From positions 66,063 through 130,062 of the forward strand of contig JAVBRU010000052.1 of assembly GCA_031547595.1 (NCBI GenBank): DNA of 64,000 bases, given 5' to 3'. The stretch is from JAVBRU01 sp031547595 (GTDB lineage Bacteria > Bacillota > Clostridia > Christensenellales > Aristaeellaceae). The translations under genes and the position numbers were made by a program. Under the pieces are notes generated by a model that was not told the DNA's origin, ran no database searches, and saw nothing but the letters and a program-made list of their open reading frames with translations. This document shows positions 34,561 to 43,405 of this stretch, one piece after another. The number at the start of each line of letters is the position of its first letter. Position 1 is the first letter of the stretch.

Positions 34561-35352
34561 ATGGGCAAGGCGTTTATGATTGCATCGGGCAAGGGTGGTG
34601 TGGGCAAAAGCACGCTGGCGGCGGCATTGGCCGTCACGTTTGCCCGGCAGGATGTTTCGTGTATCCTCATTGACGCGGATGCCGGGCTGCGCTGCGCCGA
34701 TCTTTTGCTGGATCTGCAAGACCATGTGGTGTTTGACCTGCAAGACCTGGCCAGTGGCGAGTGCACAGCCGATCAAGCCTTGGTGCAGCATCCGCTATAC
34801 CCGTCTCTGTGGCTGTTGGCAGCGCCGCAACTGGTCAAAGCATCCGATATGCGCGCCAAGGAAATCCGCCGCGCGGTGGAGCTGCTCAAGCAGCAGGCAG
34901 ATGTGGTGCTGCTGGACTGCCCGGCGGGGCTTGGCAGAAACCTCAAAAACGTGCTGGGCAGTGCCGATCAAACGCTGCTGGTGGCCACGCCCGATGATGT
35001 GTCGGTGCGCGATATCCAGCGCATGGATTACCTGCTGGGCGAGCGCGGTGAGGCGCGCCCCGGCCTGATCCTTAACCGCGTCAGCAAAAAGCTGATCCAC
35101 CTGAGTGAAATGCAGCCGCCGCACATCATTGCGGAATCGCTGGATTTGCCTTTGCTGGGCGTTTTGCCCGAAAGCCAGGCCATTTACCGTGCGCTGTTGC
35201 AGCGCAAAACCGCCGCCGACTGCGCGGACGCCGCGGTGCGAAATGCGCTTCAGAACATCGCCATGCGCATGCTGGGCGCGCAAATTCCGCTGCCGCATTA
35301 CCGCAAAAGCGCGGTGCGCAGTTTCTTTTCCAGGGGAGGGATTTCTATATGA
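34561..35352 (+). CDS. minD: MinD-like ATPase
   Basis: This is a 263-residue P-loop ATPase of the MinD/ParA group. The deviant Walker A motif SGKGGVGKST is at residues 9-18 and Walker B is VVLLDCPAGLG. The C-terminus RKSAVRSFFSRGG is a likely amphipathic membrane-targeting helix as in MinD. MinD normally places the division site together with MinC, but neither minC nor minE is nearby; the gene instead lies between the PBP2 and rodA genes. ATGA overlap couples it to rodA. It could be a division-site MinD or a MinD paralogue dedicated to the elongation machinery. Confidence 0.85.
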   Translation: MGKAFMIASGKGGVGKSTLAAALAVTFARQDVSCILIDADAGLRCADLLLDLQDHVVFDLQDLASGECTADQALVQHPLYPSLWLLAAPQLVKASDMRAKEIRRAVELLKQQADVVLLDCPAGLGRNLKNVLGSADQTLLVATPDDVSVRDIQRMDYLLGERGEARPGLILNRVSKKLIHLSEMQPPHIIAESLDLPLLGVLPESQAIYRALLQRKTAADCADAAVRNALQNIAMRMLGAQIPLPHYRKSAVRSFFSRGGISI

Positions 35353-36551
35353 TGACAGATTCGCGGCGCCGTTCGCGTGCGCATGTGGATTGGCCGCTAT
35401 TGATTGCTACCTACGCACTGGCGTTGGTGGGGCTGTTCTTTATCACGGTTGCCACCTTCGACCCCGATAAGGGCACCGATCTTTCCTTGATCAACTACAT
35501 TGCCAACTCCCGCAGCAGCACCTGGCAGGCCACGTTCCTGCTGTTTTCGCCCGTCGCGTTGCTGGCTGTTATGGCCATCCCGATGGAAATTTACCGCGCG
35601 CGCGTGCGCCTGATCTACTACGCCGTGCTGGGGCTCCTGGCTGTCACGCTGATCTCCGCACAGCTGGTGTTTGGTACAAAGGCGTGGCTGGAAATCGGCC
35701 TTAGCCGCTCCGTTCAGCCTGCCGAGTTTGCCAAGATATCAATCATGATGATGCTGGCCAGGATGCTGTCCCGCTCCGAAAAGCCCATGGGCACGGTGAA
35801 GGAACTCTTCCGTGTGATGCTGATGGTGGGTATCCCTGCCGGTATCATCCTTTTGCAGGGCGAAACCGGTGCTGTCATCGTGATTGGCTTTATGTTCATC
35901 GTGATGATCTACTTTGGCAATGTGCGCCTTGGCATCGTGCTCAGCCTGGTGGCCGCCGTGGCCGCCGGCATCGTCCTGATCATTGGCTATGCACTGCTCA
36001 CCGAGTCTACCGACTACCGCATTCTGCGCCTGTTGGCCTTTACCGCGCCTGAAGCATACAAGCAGACCGGCGGCTACCAGATATTGAAATCGCAGATGGC
36101 CATTGGTGCGGGCGGCATGACGGGCGTGGGCGCGTTTGTGCTCGGTTCCGTTGCGCAGCTTGGCTATGTGCCCGAAAGCTCTACCGACTTTATTTTTTCC
36201 GTTGTGGGCGAGACCCTCGGCTTTGCAGGCAGCGTGGCCATCCTGGCCATTTACCTGTTCATGATCCTGCGCATGCTGTACCTGGCCCGCTTTACCAATG
36301 ACCGTTTTGGCCAGCTCATTATCATTGGCGTGATGGCGATGCTGCTCTTCCACGTGTTTGAAAACATCGCCATGACGCTGGGGCTGATGCCCATCACCGG
36401 TATCCCGCTGCCCTTCCTCAGCTATGGCGGCTCCAACCTTTTGACCAATATCATCGGTATTGCGTTGGTGCTCAATGTCACCCGCAGCCGCAGCGCGGCG
36501 CACCCGCTCAATGCTCCTTTGCCCAAGACAGCGGATTCGTTATATTCGTAG
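35349..36551 (+). CDS. rodA: RodA/FtsW-family peptidoglycan glycosyltransferase
   Basis: This is a 400-residue SEDS membrane protein that polymerises lipid II with a class B PBP. Ten hydrophobic helices are apparent. Signatures include VQPAEFAKISIMMMLARM, GSVAQLGYVPESSTDFIFSVVGE and the C-terminal GLMPITGIPLPFLSYGGSNLL. Its place in the mre-PBP2 operon indicates RodA rather than FtsW. The start overlaps the minD stop (ATGA). A composite hairpin repeat begins two bases after the TAG stop. Confidence 0.95.
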   Translation: MMTDSRRRSRAHVDWPLLIATYALALVGLFFITVATFDPDKGTDLSLINYIANSRSSTWQATFLLFSPVALLAVMAIPMEIYRARVRLIYYAVLGLLAVTLISAQLVFGTKAWLEIGLSRSVQPAEFAKISIMMMLARMLSRSEKPMGTVKELFRVMLMVGIPAGIILLQGETGAVIVIGFMFIVMIYFGNVRLGIVLSLVAAVAAGIVLIIGYALLTESTDYRILRLLAFTAPEAYKQTGGYQILKSQMAIGAGGMTGVGAFVLGSVAQLGYVPESSTDFIFSVVGETLGFAGSVAILAIYLFMILRMLYLARFTNDRFGQLIIIGVMAMLLFHVFENIAMTLGLMPITGIPLPFLSYGGSNLLTNIIGIALVLNVTRSRSAAHPLNAPLPKTADSLYS

Positions 36552-36552
36552 G

Positions 36553-36862
36553 AGGACGGGGAACGCTGAGGGCTTCGCGCTCTCAGACTCCCCGGCAGGA
36601 GACCAGTCTCTTGCACCTCAGTTTTTATCTCCTTTGAAGATACTTGAGTGGTTGCGTGCGTGTACGAAAAGACAGATATCTGGCCCTGGGAATGCAAGCA
36701 TTCCACGTCCAGCTACCTGTCTTTTCTGTTTTCCTGCCGCAACAGGAAAACCGCCGTGCTACCACGGCACATGCACACAATAAGAATATAAGGAATGGGG
36801 GTGCAGGGAGCCCTTGCTCCCTGCCGAGGGGTTCGGGGGCGAGTAGCCCCCGCGTCCTTTTT
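36553..36862 (+). repeat. Composite hairpin repeat, A(+) B(+) A(-)
   Basis: This element fills most of the gap after rodA. A(+) is at 36555-36618. B(+) is at 36639-about 36784, with the core GGAATGCAAGCATTCC at 36689-36704 and arms GACAGATATCTGG / CCAGCTACCTGTC, followed by a second hairpin CAGGAAAACCGCCGTG...CACGG. A(-) is at 36796-36862 with GGGAGC / GCTCCC arms. No gene is supported here. The last 95 bases before 36958 contain an AT-rich stretch with a possible TATGATAAC-type -10 region. Confidence 0.78.
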
Positions 36863-36957
36863 TCCCCCTCACTATTTTGATCAAAAACGCTCAAAAGTGT
36901 AGCAATTTTGTTAAAAATGCGGTATGATAACAGCATAATGTTGCGGGGGGCGAAGAG

Positions 36958-39186
36958 ATGATGAAAAAACACAGGGACAGGCGGCAGCGCAGTGTCTACT
37001 GGGTTTTTTTATTGTCCTATGTCTCGATTTTGCTAATCGCGCTTTCCAGCGCGGTGGTTTCCTATTGGCAGCTGGACAGGGTGGTCACGCAAGAGACAGA
37101 CGCGTCCCGGCAAATGATGCTGTCCCAGCTCTCCGAGCAATTGGCAGACAAGATTGCCAGCGCGAAAAAGCTGTCTAACGATATCGTTTTCAATAAAAAA
37201 CTGGAGCAGGTGGCACGCGGGCTTGGCACTTACACCTATGAGGAAATCAGGGTGGACATAGCTGCACAGGACGGCACGCTGCCTTTTTTGATTGATTATT
37301 TTGCTTATATTACGGCCACGGATAGGGTGTTGACGCCCTCATCGATTATGAAGGCCGATCAGTTTTTCAGCCTCGCGTATACACAGGCGGCCCCGGATGC
37401 GGACTCTATGCGTGAGCTTTGCCTAACCGGTTATTATTATCAGCGCTTCCTGCCGGTGCAAAGCATCCGCTGCTATGGCCAGGAGGTCAGGCAGGTACTA
37501 TTTTTTGTGCAGTCCTTCCCCATCACGGTGCAGGGCGATCCACTGGGGCAGGTGGTGCTGATGGCGGATGCCACACAACTGTTTGCGCAGGCCGCGCGCA
37601 TTGCGCAAAGCACGCAGGGTGCGGTGTATGTGTATGATAAATATGATATTTTGATATACGCTACGCCCGGTGCGCCGCAAGAGCTGCCGCAGGATGCCAT
37701 CCGCACGGAGGTGGCGGGGGGCGACCTGGGCTGGACGTTCATATTATCTATCCCCAGCAACGTGTATTATCAGGCCAATCGCGAGCATGCGCTGTTCTTT
37801 GGCGCGTTATTGCTGGTGTACCTGGTGGGAGGGCTGGTGATCATTCAATTCCTGATGCGGCGCACCTACCGCCCGGTGGACGAGTTGCACACCTTGGCCA
37901 AGGAGACCGGCGCGGCGCTTGGCAAGGGCAACGAGTTTGATGTGATCAAGCAGGCTTTTATCACGCAGATGCAAAACGACAGCTCGATGAAAGAAGTAAT
38001 CCAGAGCCAGCGCCCCATCGTGCGCCAGAACCACCTCTACCGTGTGATGCGCGGCCTGGCAGTGGATTATGCGGCGTCCGCGCAAGGGCTGGAAGAGCTG
38101 GGCGTGCATTTTGAAACGCCGCTGTTCATCGTGGCCATTCTTTCGCTGAGCCTGGACAGCCCGTACCTAGAGCAGGACGGCGATGTGGACGAAGAGCGTC
38201 TCTCCCTGGCGCATGTGGCGCTGCGGGAACTGGGCGACGAACTGCTGCGCAAGAATTTCCTCAGCTACAGCATTGCGCTCTCGCACGAGCGGGACGGCTT
38301 TCTCATCAACGTGCTCGAAAATACGCAGAACGCGTCGGAGCTGGTGCGCGCCGCCATGCGCACATTGTGCGATATGGCACTCAGCGAGATGGATTTGTAC
38401 CTCACCGTCGGCATAGGTACGCAGAAAAATAGCCTGCGCAGCGTGCAAATCAGTTTTATAGAGGCTGACAAGGCGCTGGGCGGCACCGATGACGAGAGCG
38501 TGCGCGTGTTTGTGCAAAGCGAGCAGGGCGCGGCGCAGTATTATTATCCGCTGGACACCGAGTATCGCCTGCAGGATCTGATCCGCGAGGGCAACAGCGA
38601 AAAGGCGCGGCAGCTGCTGGGCACCGTGCTGGCGCTGAACCTCCAGGAGCGCCGCCTGCCCGCGCAGCAGCAGCACCAGTTTGTGTACGAGGTTGCGTTC
38701 ACGCTGGCCAAGGCGCTCAACAGCAACCTGACCGCCCGGCGCATGGAAGAGCGCCCGGCAGAGCAGGTGGTGGCGCAGGCGCTGGGCAACGCCGATGTTC
38801 AGGACGCGCTGCTGAAGCTGTGCGACGACGCATGCCAGATGGCACGCCCCGTCAGCCGCGGTCGTACCGAAATCCTGGTGGAGCAGATCGCCGAATATAT
38901 CGAAAACAATGCGCCGACGGCTACGCTGGATACGCTGTCCGATGCGTTCCAGGTAACACCGCAGTATATTTCCAACGTCTTCAAGAAATATAAGCAAGTG
39001 AACGTGAAGGATTATATCGCAGCCATCCGGCTGGAAAAGGCAAAGGAGCTGCTGCTCACAACGCAGCTGCCGGTGCGCGAAATCGCGCTGCAGCTGGGCT
39101 ATGCCAACGAAACCGGTATCATCCGCCTGTTCAAAAAGTATGAGAATACCACGCCCGGCGAGTACCGGCAGCGGGGGCAGGGGTAG
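36958..39186 (+). CDS. Membrane-bound AraC-family transcription regulator with sensor domain
   Basis: This is a 742-residue one-component regulator. A transmembrane helix at about residues 15-37 precedes an extracellular sensor of roughly 240 residues and a second helix (FFGALLLVYLVGGLVIIQFL) near 278-298. A cytoplasmic region follows with a GGDEF-like degenerate middle part. The C-terminus (about 645-742) holds the AraC double helix-turn-helix (LDTLSDAFQVTPQYISNVFKK, VREIALQLGYANETGIIRLFKKYE). Such proteins control neighbouring sugar genes in Paenibacillus-type genomes, but no importer lies directly downstream here. Two tandem ATGs (36958, 36961) are possible starts. A module A repeat follows the stop. 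Confidence 0.87.
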   Translation: MMKKHRDRRQRSVYWVFLLSYVSILLIALSSAVVSYWQLDRVVTQETDASRQMMLSQLSEQLADKIASAKKLSNDIVFNKKLEQVARGLGTYTYEEIRVDIAAQDGTLPFLIDYFAYITATDRVLTPSSIMKADQFFSLAYTQAAPDADSMRELCLTGYYYQRFLPVQSIRCYGQEVRQVLFFVQSFPITVQGDPLGQVVLMADATQLFAQAARIAQSTQGAVYVYDKYDILIYATPGAPQELPQDAIRTEVAGGDLGWTFILSIPSNVYYQANREHALFFGALLLVYLVGGLVIIQFLMRRTYRPVDELHTLAKETGAALGKGNEFDVIKQAFITQMQNDSSMKEVIQSQRPIVRQNHLYRVMRGLAVDYAASAQGLEELGVHFETPLFIVAILSLSLDSPYLEQDGDVDEERLSLAHVALRELGDELLRKNFLSYSIALSHERDGFLINVLENTQNASELVRAAMRTLCDMALSEMDLYLTVGIGTQKNSLRSVQISFIEADKALGGTDDESVRVFVQSEQGAAQYYYPLDTEYRLQDLIREGNSEKARQLLGTVLALNLQERRLPAQQQHQFVYEVAFTLAKALNSNLTARRMEERPAEQVVAQALGNADVQDALLKLCDDACQMARPVSRGRTEILVEQIAEYIENNAPTATLDTLSDAFQVTPQYISNVFKKYKQVNVKDYIAAIRLEKAKELLLTTQLPVREIALQLGYANETGIIRLFKKYENTTPGEYRQRGQG

Positions 39187-39189
39187 CGG

Positions 39190-39275
39190 GGGACGGGGCT
39201 GCGCCGAGGGAGGTTACGCTGGGGCTGCTCGCCCCAGACCCTCGGCAGGGAGCAGTGCTCCCTGCACCCCCAGTT
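39190..39275 (+). repeat. Solo module A hairpin repeat
   Basis: Module A lies immediately after the AraC-regulator stop. Hairpin I is CTGGGGC TGCTC GCCCCAG and hairpin II contains GGGAGCAGTGCTCCC. Both stems are perfect, making this one of the cleanest copies in the window. Confidence 0.8.
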
Positions 39276-39289
39276 TATGCAGTCTACTT

Positions 39290-39472
39290 TTATGGAAGGG
39301 TACTTTGCTGCTTTAGTTTATGAAGCAGCTTTTCTTTTTCTACAGCCAAATATGCTTCGTCAATATCAACGTGAATACCATCTGTGCATACGCCTATGGC
39401 ATCTAAAGAGATTTGGTTTAATATGCATGCTATCTTTGTAGTAAATATAGTATTGATTCTCGCAATTGATTT
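39290..39472 (-). pseudogene. Possible gene remnant, 60 codons without a start
   Basis: On the minus strand an open frame runs from after a TGA at 39473-39475 to a TAA at 39290-39292. It has no ATG, GTG or TTG start, but the translation is protein-like near its end (VHIDIDEAY-like segment GIHVDIDEAYLAVEKEKLLH, then KLKQQSTLP). This may be the 3' end of a lost gene next to the XRE regulator, or chance. The region is AT-rich compared with its surroundings. Confidence 0.25.
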
Positions 39473-39578
39473 TCATGGAAGTTCCTTTCTTAAATGTCTT
39501 TTCAGTAGGACAGACCATGCTGTGTTATACTATACGCTACTATATGTCTTAAATCAAGAAATATGGAGAAAATATGCA

Positions 39579-39827
39579 ATGAAAAGAATCAATGATGGAG
39601 ATCAGGTCAATGTGATCGGCTCAAATATAAAAGCTGCCCGCATCAAAGCAGGGCTAAGCCAGAAGCAATTGTCAGAAAAGTTGGAGACAATGGCCGTCTA
39701 TGTTTGCAGGGGCTCTGTTTCCCGTATTGAAAATGGGCAAAGAATTGTCACTGATATAGAAATTTTGGGCATATCAAAAATTCTTAATATCCCAATCGAG
39801 CAATTATTTGATGTGCCATTTGGTTAA
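39579..39827 (+). CDS. Small XRE-family helix-turn-helix regulator
   Basis: This is an 82-residue DNA-binding protein. The helix-turn-helix spans about residues 14-55 (IKAARIKAGLSQKQLSEKLE and SVSRIENGQR). The ATG at 39579 has GGAGAA 8 bases upstream; a longer frame to 39384 lacks a ribosome-binding site. The gene and its upstream region are clearly lower in GC than neighbouring genes, a sign of transfer. No phage or plasmid genes are seen around it, so its targets are unknown. Confidence 0.8.
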   Translation: MKRINDGDQVNVIGSNIKAARIKAGLSQKQLSEKLETMAVYVCRGSVSRIENGQRIVTDIEILGISKILNIPIEQLFDVPFG

Positions 39828-39880
39828 CGGAATACCGATTTCCATAAAGTCCTCTCTTGGGAGGGGTGGTGCGCAAGCGC

Positions 39881-39952
39881 CGGGGTGGTAAAGTAGAAGA
39901 ACTATAATTCATCAGTTTCTTGATAAAATCACTTCTCCGCTTTACCACCCCG
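39881..39952. repeat. Inverted repeat CGGGGTGGTAAAG, MITE-like remnant
   Basis: CGGGGTGGTAAAG (39881-39893) and CTTTACCACCCCG (39940-39952) form a perfect 13-base inverted repeat extended by AAG-rich partial pairing. The surrounding 541-base gap (39828-40368) has no convincing gene. It also contains a hairpin GGGCAAGCGG / CCGCTTGCCC (40084-40116) and a G-run GGGGGGGAGG near 40228. Confidence 0.5.
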
Positions 39953-40325
39953 CTACTACGTGGCCCGCGGTAGGCTTAGGAAAATCATAAGATTTACCCT
40001 CGCAAGGGGGGTAACAAACCAAACTAAGAGGGGAATGCTGCGTCACGCTTGTCGCGCTAACTTAATGGCATGGCTCTCAGAAGGGGCAAGCGGTGTATTG
40101 TTCACTCCGCTTGCCCTCATCCCATCCTGCACAGACGATAAAATAATGTTCACAAATCATCCAATGTTTTGTCTCATCTTTGCCATTCTTATGCCATAAA
40201 CATGGGTTATGATATACACGTGGTCAGGGGGGGAGGAAAGAAATCAACAGCGTCGCAGCAAAGGCTGCCCCCTCGGCTGATGTGAACGGCGCTTTGATAT
40301 ATATAGTCTCCTTATTCTCCGACTC

Positions 40326-40361
40326 GAAACATCCACCAACCGCAAGGCTGGTGGATGTTTC
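40326..40361 (-). terminator. Hairpin downstream of the Gfo/Idh gene, probable terminator
   Basis: A perfect 13-base stem (GAAACATCCACCA, 40326-40338, with 40349-40361) with a 10-base loop follows the minus-strand operon end at 40369 by 7 bases. It lacks a strong T-tract on the minus strand, so termination or mRNA 3'-end protection are both possible. Confidence 0.55.
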
Positions 40362-40368
40362 ATTTTGA

Positions 40369-41220
40369 CTATTCAATTTGCACGTCTTCGCCGCTGCGGA
40401 TGGACTGCTCCAGCGCGTTGAGAATGCGCACGGGACGCAGCAGAATATCGCTCTTTGGCGCTTTGCCCGCCTGGTAATCGTTGATGAACGCCGTGAATCC
40501 ATGCAGATAGGCGTTGGAGATATCAAGGGGTAGTGACAGGCATTTGTCCCGGCTGTACAGCTGCGCGGAGAACTGCTGAACCTCGGCAAAGTTCACGCTG
40601 ACGGCGTAGCGCTCGAACCGGAACAGGGAAATCAGGTTGCCCTGGAAAAGATCGCTGCGCACCGCGAGGGGATTGCCAAACGCGGTGGTCAGGATTTCGG
40701 CGGTGTGGCCGCCATAAAAGTAAATACCGCTGTATATGCCATACGGCTCGCCGGGGAAGTTGAAGTTGGCGCTGATCAGCTGCATATTCTGCACCGCGTC
40801 TTTGATATTCAGCACCGCGGGGCAATAGCGCAGCGTGCTCCCGCCGGAGAGGAAGGTGTTGTGCCGCGCGGCATGGCGCACCATGGTTTCGGCCTCGGTA
40901 TAGGATACCGCAAAGGGCTTGTCCACCCAGGTGGCGATGCCGTGGTCGATAAAGGGCAGGGCATAGAGCAGGTGATCCTTGCCATCGCGGAAAAGCACCA
41001 TCACGGCGTCCACCGCGCCCAGCATTTCATCAGGAGAAGAGACGATGGTGGGAATGAGGCCTTCCTGCGCCACAAAGCGCGTGCGCTCGGCCTCCGTGCC
41101 ATAGATGTGGGTGATGGCGCAGCCGGGGAAGCGAAGGTTCCCTTGCTCGTCCGGGAGGTTGCACAGCCTGGCAAATGCCAGCGCGTGAGAACTGAGGCTG
41201 CCCACTAAACCGATTTTCAT
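40369..41220 (-). CDS. Gfo/Idh/MocA-family oxidoreductase
   Basis: This is a 283-residue NAD(P)-dependent sugar oxidoreductase-type protein, shorter than most members. The N-terminus MKIGLVGSLSSHALAFARLC replaces the usual GxGxxG with GSLSSH, a weakened nucleotide-binding loop. The catalytic-lysine segment reads WVDKPFAVS, equivalent to EKP. An AAGGAGGG ribosome-binding site precedes the ATG. It is the last gene of a five-gene minus-strand operon (45479 to 40369). The weak Rossmann motif leaves its cofactor binding open. Confidence 0.8.
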   Translation of the reverse strand: MKIGLVGSLSSHALAFARLCNLPDEQGNLRFPGCAITHIYGTEAERTRFVAQEGLIPTIVSSPDEMLGAVDAVMVLFRDGKDHLLYALPFIDHGIATWVDKPFAVSYTEAETMVRHAARHNTFLSGGSTLRYCPAVLNIKDAVQNMQLISANFNFPGEPYGIYSGIYFYGGHTAEILTTAFGNPLAVRSDLFQGNLISLFRFERYAVSVNFAEVQQFSAQLYSRDKCLSLPLDISNAYLHGFTAFINDYQAGKAPKSDILLRPVRILNALEQSIRSGEDVQIE

Positions 41221-41233
41221 GATGTTTCCCTCC

Positions 41234-42097
41234 TTAAAGGCTGATCAGCACGATGGCAACAAGGCCGACAAAAAGCCCCACGAGCCCCTGCTTGGTGGCC
41301 TTTTCGCGGAAGAAGAACAGCGAGGCCAGCGTGATGCACAGCATCAGGCCGCCTTGCACCACAGGATACAGCACTGCGCTGTCGATCTGCCCCGCCTGCG
41401 CGGTGAGCAGCACATTGCCCAGCATGGAGCACAGCGCCAGCAGCGGCATGGGCAGCGCATTGGCCTTAAACAGCTTGATCGGGCGAAGGCCCGCTTCCTT
41501 TGGCTGCAGAAAGTACACTGCAAAATAGCACACCGTGGCCGTCAAAAAGCCCACCAGCATCAGCCCCATGGCCTGGGTGCCGTTTGTGAGGGTCTGCTGG
41601 CATTTTTGCGTCACGGCCAGGCATCCGTTGAGCACCGAGGACAATATGCACAGCAGCAGCCAGCCCTTTTGCTTGGGCTGGTCTTTCTGCGCACCCGCAG
41701 TATTGGTGAGGTAGAATGCCACCAGGAACAGCACGAGCGCAATCGTTTTCAGCGCCGTCAGCTCCTCGCCAAAGAACAGCACGCCACAGATGGCGGGCAC
41801 AATCATGCTGGCGGAAAAATAAAACGCGGAATATGCCAGCGGCCCGCGGGAGAGTGCCATGTTGTAAAACAGCACGGTGGCGGCAAACAGCACGCCAAAC
41901 AGCAGGCCCAGCAGCAGCGTGGCGGTGCCGATATCAAATACCTCGTGGTTGAACACGCCATACACCAGCATGCAAAGGGCAGCCAATAACGTAAAACCGC
42001 CGTTCACCAGCAGCCTTTGCGGCAGGGTATCTACCTTCAATAGTTTATTGGCCAGCGTCTGGCCGGTAAACAACAGTACGATCACGGCAATCAGCAT
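41234..42097 (-). CDS. EamA/DMT-family transporter
   Basis: This is a 287-residue inner-membrane protein with ten hydrophobic helices in two repeats of five, as in drug/metabolite transporters. ALSRGPLAYSAFYFSASMIVPAICGVLFFGEEL and the matching C-terminal ALSVLYPVVQGG-type segment (IDSAVLYPVVQGGLMLCITLASLFFFRE) are the two EamA signatures. It overlaps the M20 gene by 7 bases. Substrate unknown; export or uptake of a small metabolite of the operon pathway is inference. Confidence 0.87.
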   Translation of the reverse strand: MLIAVIVLLFTGQTLANKLLKVDTLPQRLLVNGGFTLLAALCMLVYGVFNHEVFDIGTATLLLGLLFGVLFAATVLFYNMALSRGPLAYSAFYFSASMIVPAICGVLFFGEELTALKTIALVLFLVAFYLTNTAGAQKDQPKQKGWLLLCILSSVLNGCLAVTQKCQQTLTNGTQAMGLMLVGFLTATVCYFAVYFLQPKEAGLRPIKLFKANALPMPLLALCSMLGNVLLTAQAGQIDSAVLYPVVQGGLMLCITLASLFFFREKATKQGLVGLFVGLVAIVLISL

Positions 42098-43401
42098 GAT
42101 TCTTTTTCCTCCAGCAGAGCACGCCAGGTTTCCTGGTATTCTGCGTAATTTTTGCGGGGAAAGGCATCACGGATGGCGATGGCCTGCGCCGCATTGTCTT
42201 TCAACAGATCAACCACCGTCATCAGCAGGATTTGTGCGGGCACGATGTAGGCCATTTCGGGGTCGTCCACACAGAATTCTTTGCTGTGCGCCGCGCCGCG
42301 AAAGCCGCTGATGGTGGGCTGGATGCCGGGCATCACATGGCACAGATCACCCATATCGGTAGAGCCGGCAAAGGGCTGGGTGGTAACGGCGGCATCGCCC
42401 AGCAGTTGCCGCGCGTTTGACGCAAACACCTCGCCAAGCGCACGATCCTGCCGCATGGGCAGATAGCCGCTCAAGTTCTCAATCTCGCACTGCGCACCGA
42501 GGGCATAACATGCGCCGCGGATGGCGCGGTCCACCTTGGCATTGGCGTCTTTCAGCGCGGGTGCGGTGGCGGCGCGCACATAGCTCTCCATGCGCACATC
42601 GGCGGGCACGGTGTTCACCAGATCGCCGCCCTTGGTGAGGATGGGATGCACGCGCACATGATCGTCATCGCGGAATATCTCGCGCTGGTAGTGGATGGCG
42701 CTGATGGCCAGGGACGCGGCATTGAGCGCGTTAATGCCCAGATGCGGTGCTCCGCCCGCATGCGCCTCCTTGCCGATGAAGCGCACCGTTTTGCCGATGA
42801 AGCCGGAGGCTTCGCCGTGCACTGCCACGCGCTTTTGCGGCGCGTCGGTTTCCGAATGTGTCATCATGATCATATCCACATCATCAAGAGCGCCCTCGGC
42901 CAGCAATTGCTGCTTGCCGCCCAGATGCTTGATTTTGCCCTCGGCAATCAGCTGCTTGCGCTCTTCGATCTGGATGTATTCCTCGGCGGGCACGGCCAGC
43001 AGGCACACATCCCCCTGCAAATCGGCCATCACGCCGCTTTCTTGCAGCGCCAGCGCCACGCCATACAGCACCGCCAGCTGCGCGTTGTGGCCACAGGCAT
43101 GCGCCGCATGGCTGACAGGGTCTGCCGCCGGGTGCTGCGGGCTGATCACGGCGTCAAGCTCGCCCATCACGCCCACGCACACATGGTGCGCGCCGCCGCG
43201 CAGGTAGCCCTTGATGCCTGTCACCGCGCAGCGCGTGATGTCCAAAACGCCCAGCGCCGCCAGCCTTTCCAGCATGACGGCGGAGGTGTTTATTTCATTA
43301 TATCCGGTTTCTGGCGTCAGAAACAGCGTTTCGCCCAGGGCGATGATTTTTTCCCGATTGCTCTCCAGCGCATTCAGCGCGCGCTGCTTCAATGCGTCCA
43401 T
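42091..43401 (-). CDS. M20-family metallo-amidohydrolase
   Basis: This is a 436-residue M20 peptidase/amidohydrolase (AbgB/HipO-like). Metal-binding features include HAACGHN-type HAAHACGHNAQL, the glutamates in PAEEYIQIEE, and a late FRGAAHSKEF histidine. The dimerisation domain contains FIGKEAHAGGAPHLGINAL. Members cleave N-acyl amino acids or amino-sugar amides; with the neighbouring aldolase and oxidoreductases a deacylation step in a modified-sugar pathway is possible but unproven. An AAGGAAT ribosome-binding site precedes the ATG, 4 bases after the DapA-like stop. Confidence 0.87.
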   Translation of the reverse strand: MDALKQRALNALESNREKIIALGETLFLTPETGYNEINTSAVMLERLAALGVLDITRCAVTGIKGYLRGGAHHVCVGVMGELDAVISPQHPAADPVSHAAHACGHNAQLAVLYGVALALQESGVMADLQGDVCLLAVPAEEYIQIEERKQLIAEGKIKHLGGKQQLLAEGALDDVDMIMMTHSETDAPQKRVAVHGEASGFIGKTVRFIGKEAHAGGAPHLGINALNAASLAISAIHYQREIFRDDDHVRVHPILTKGGDLVNTVPADVRMESYVRAATAPALKDANAKVDRAIRGACYALGAQCEIENLSGYLPMRQDRALGEVFASNARQLLGDAAVTTQPFAGSTDMGDLCHVMPGIQPTISGFRGAAHSKEFCVDDPEMAYIVPAQILLMTVVDLLKDNAAQAIAIRDAFPRKNYAEYQETWRALLEEKESC

Positions 43402-43405
43402 AGCT

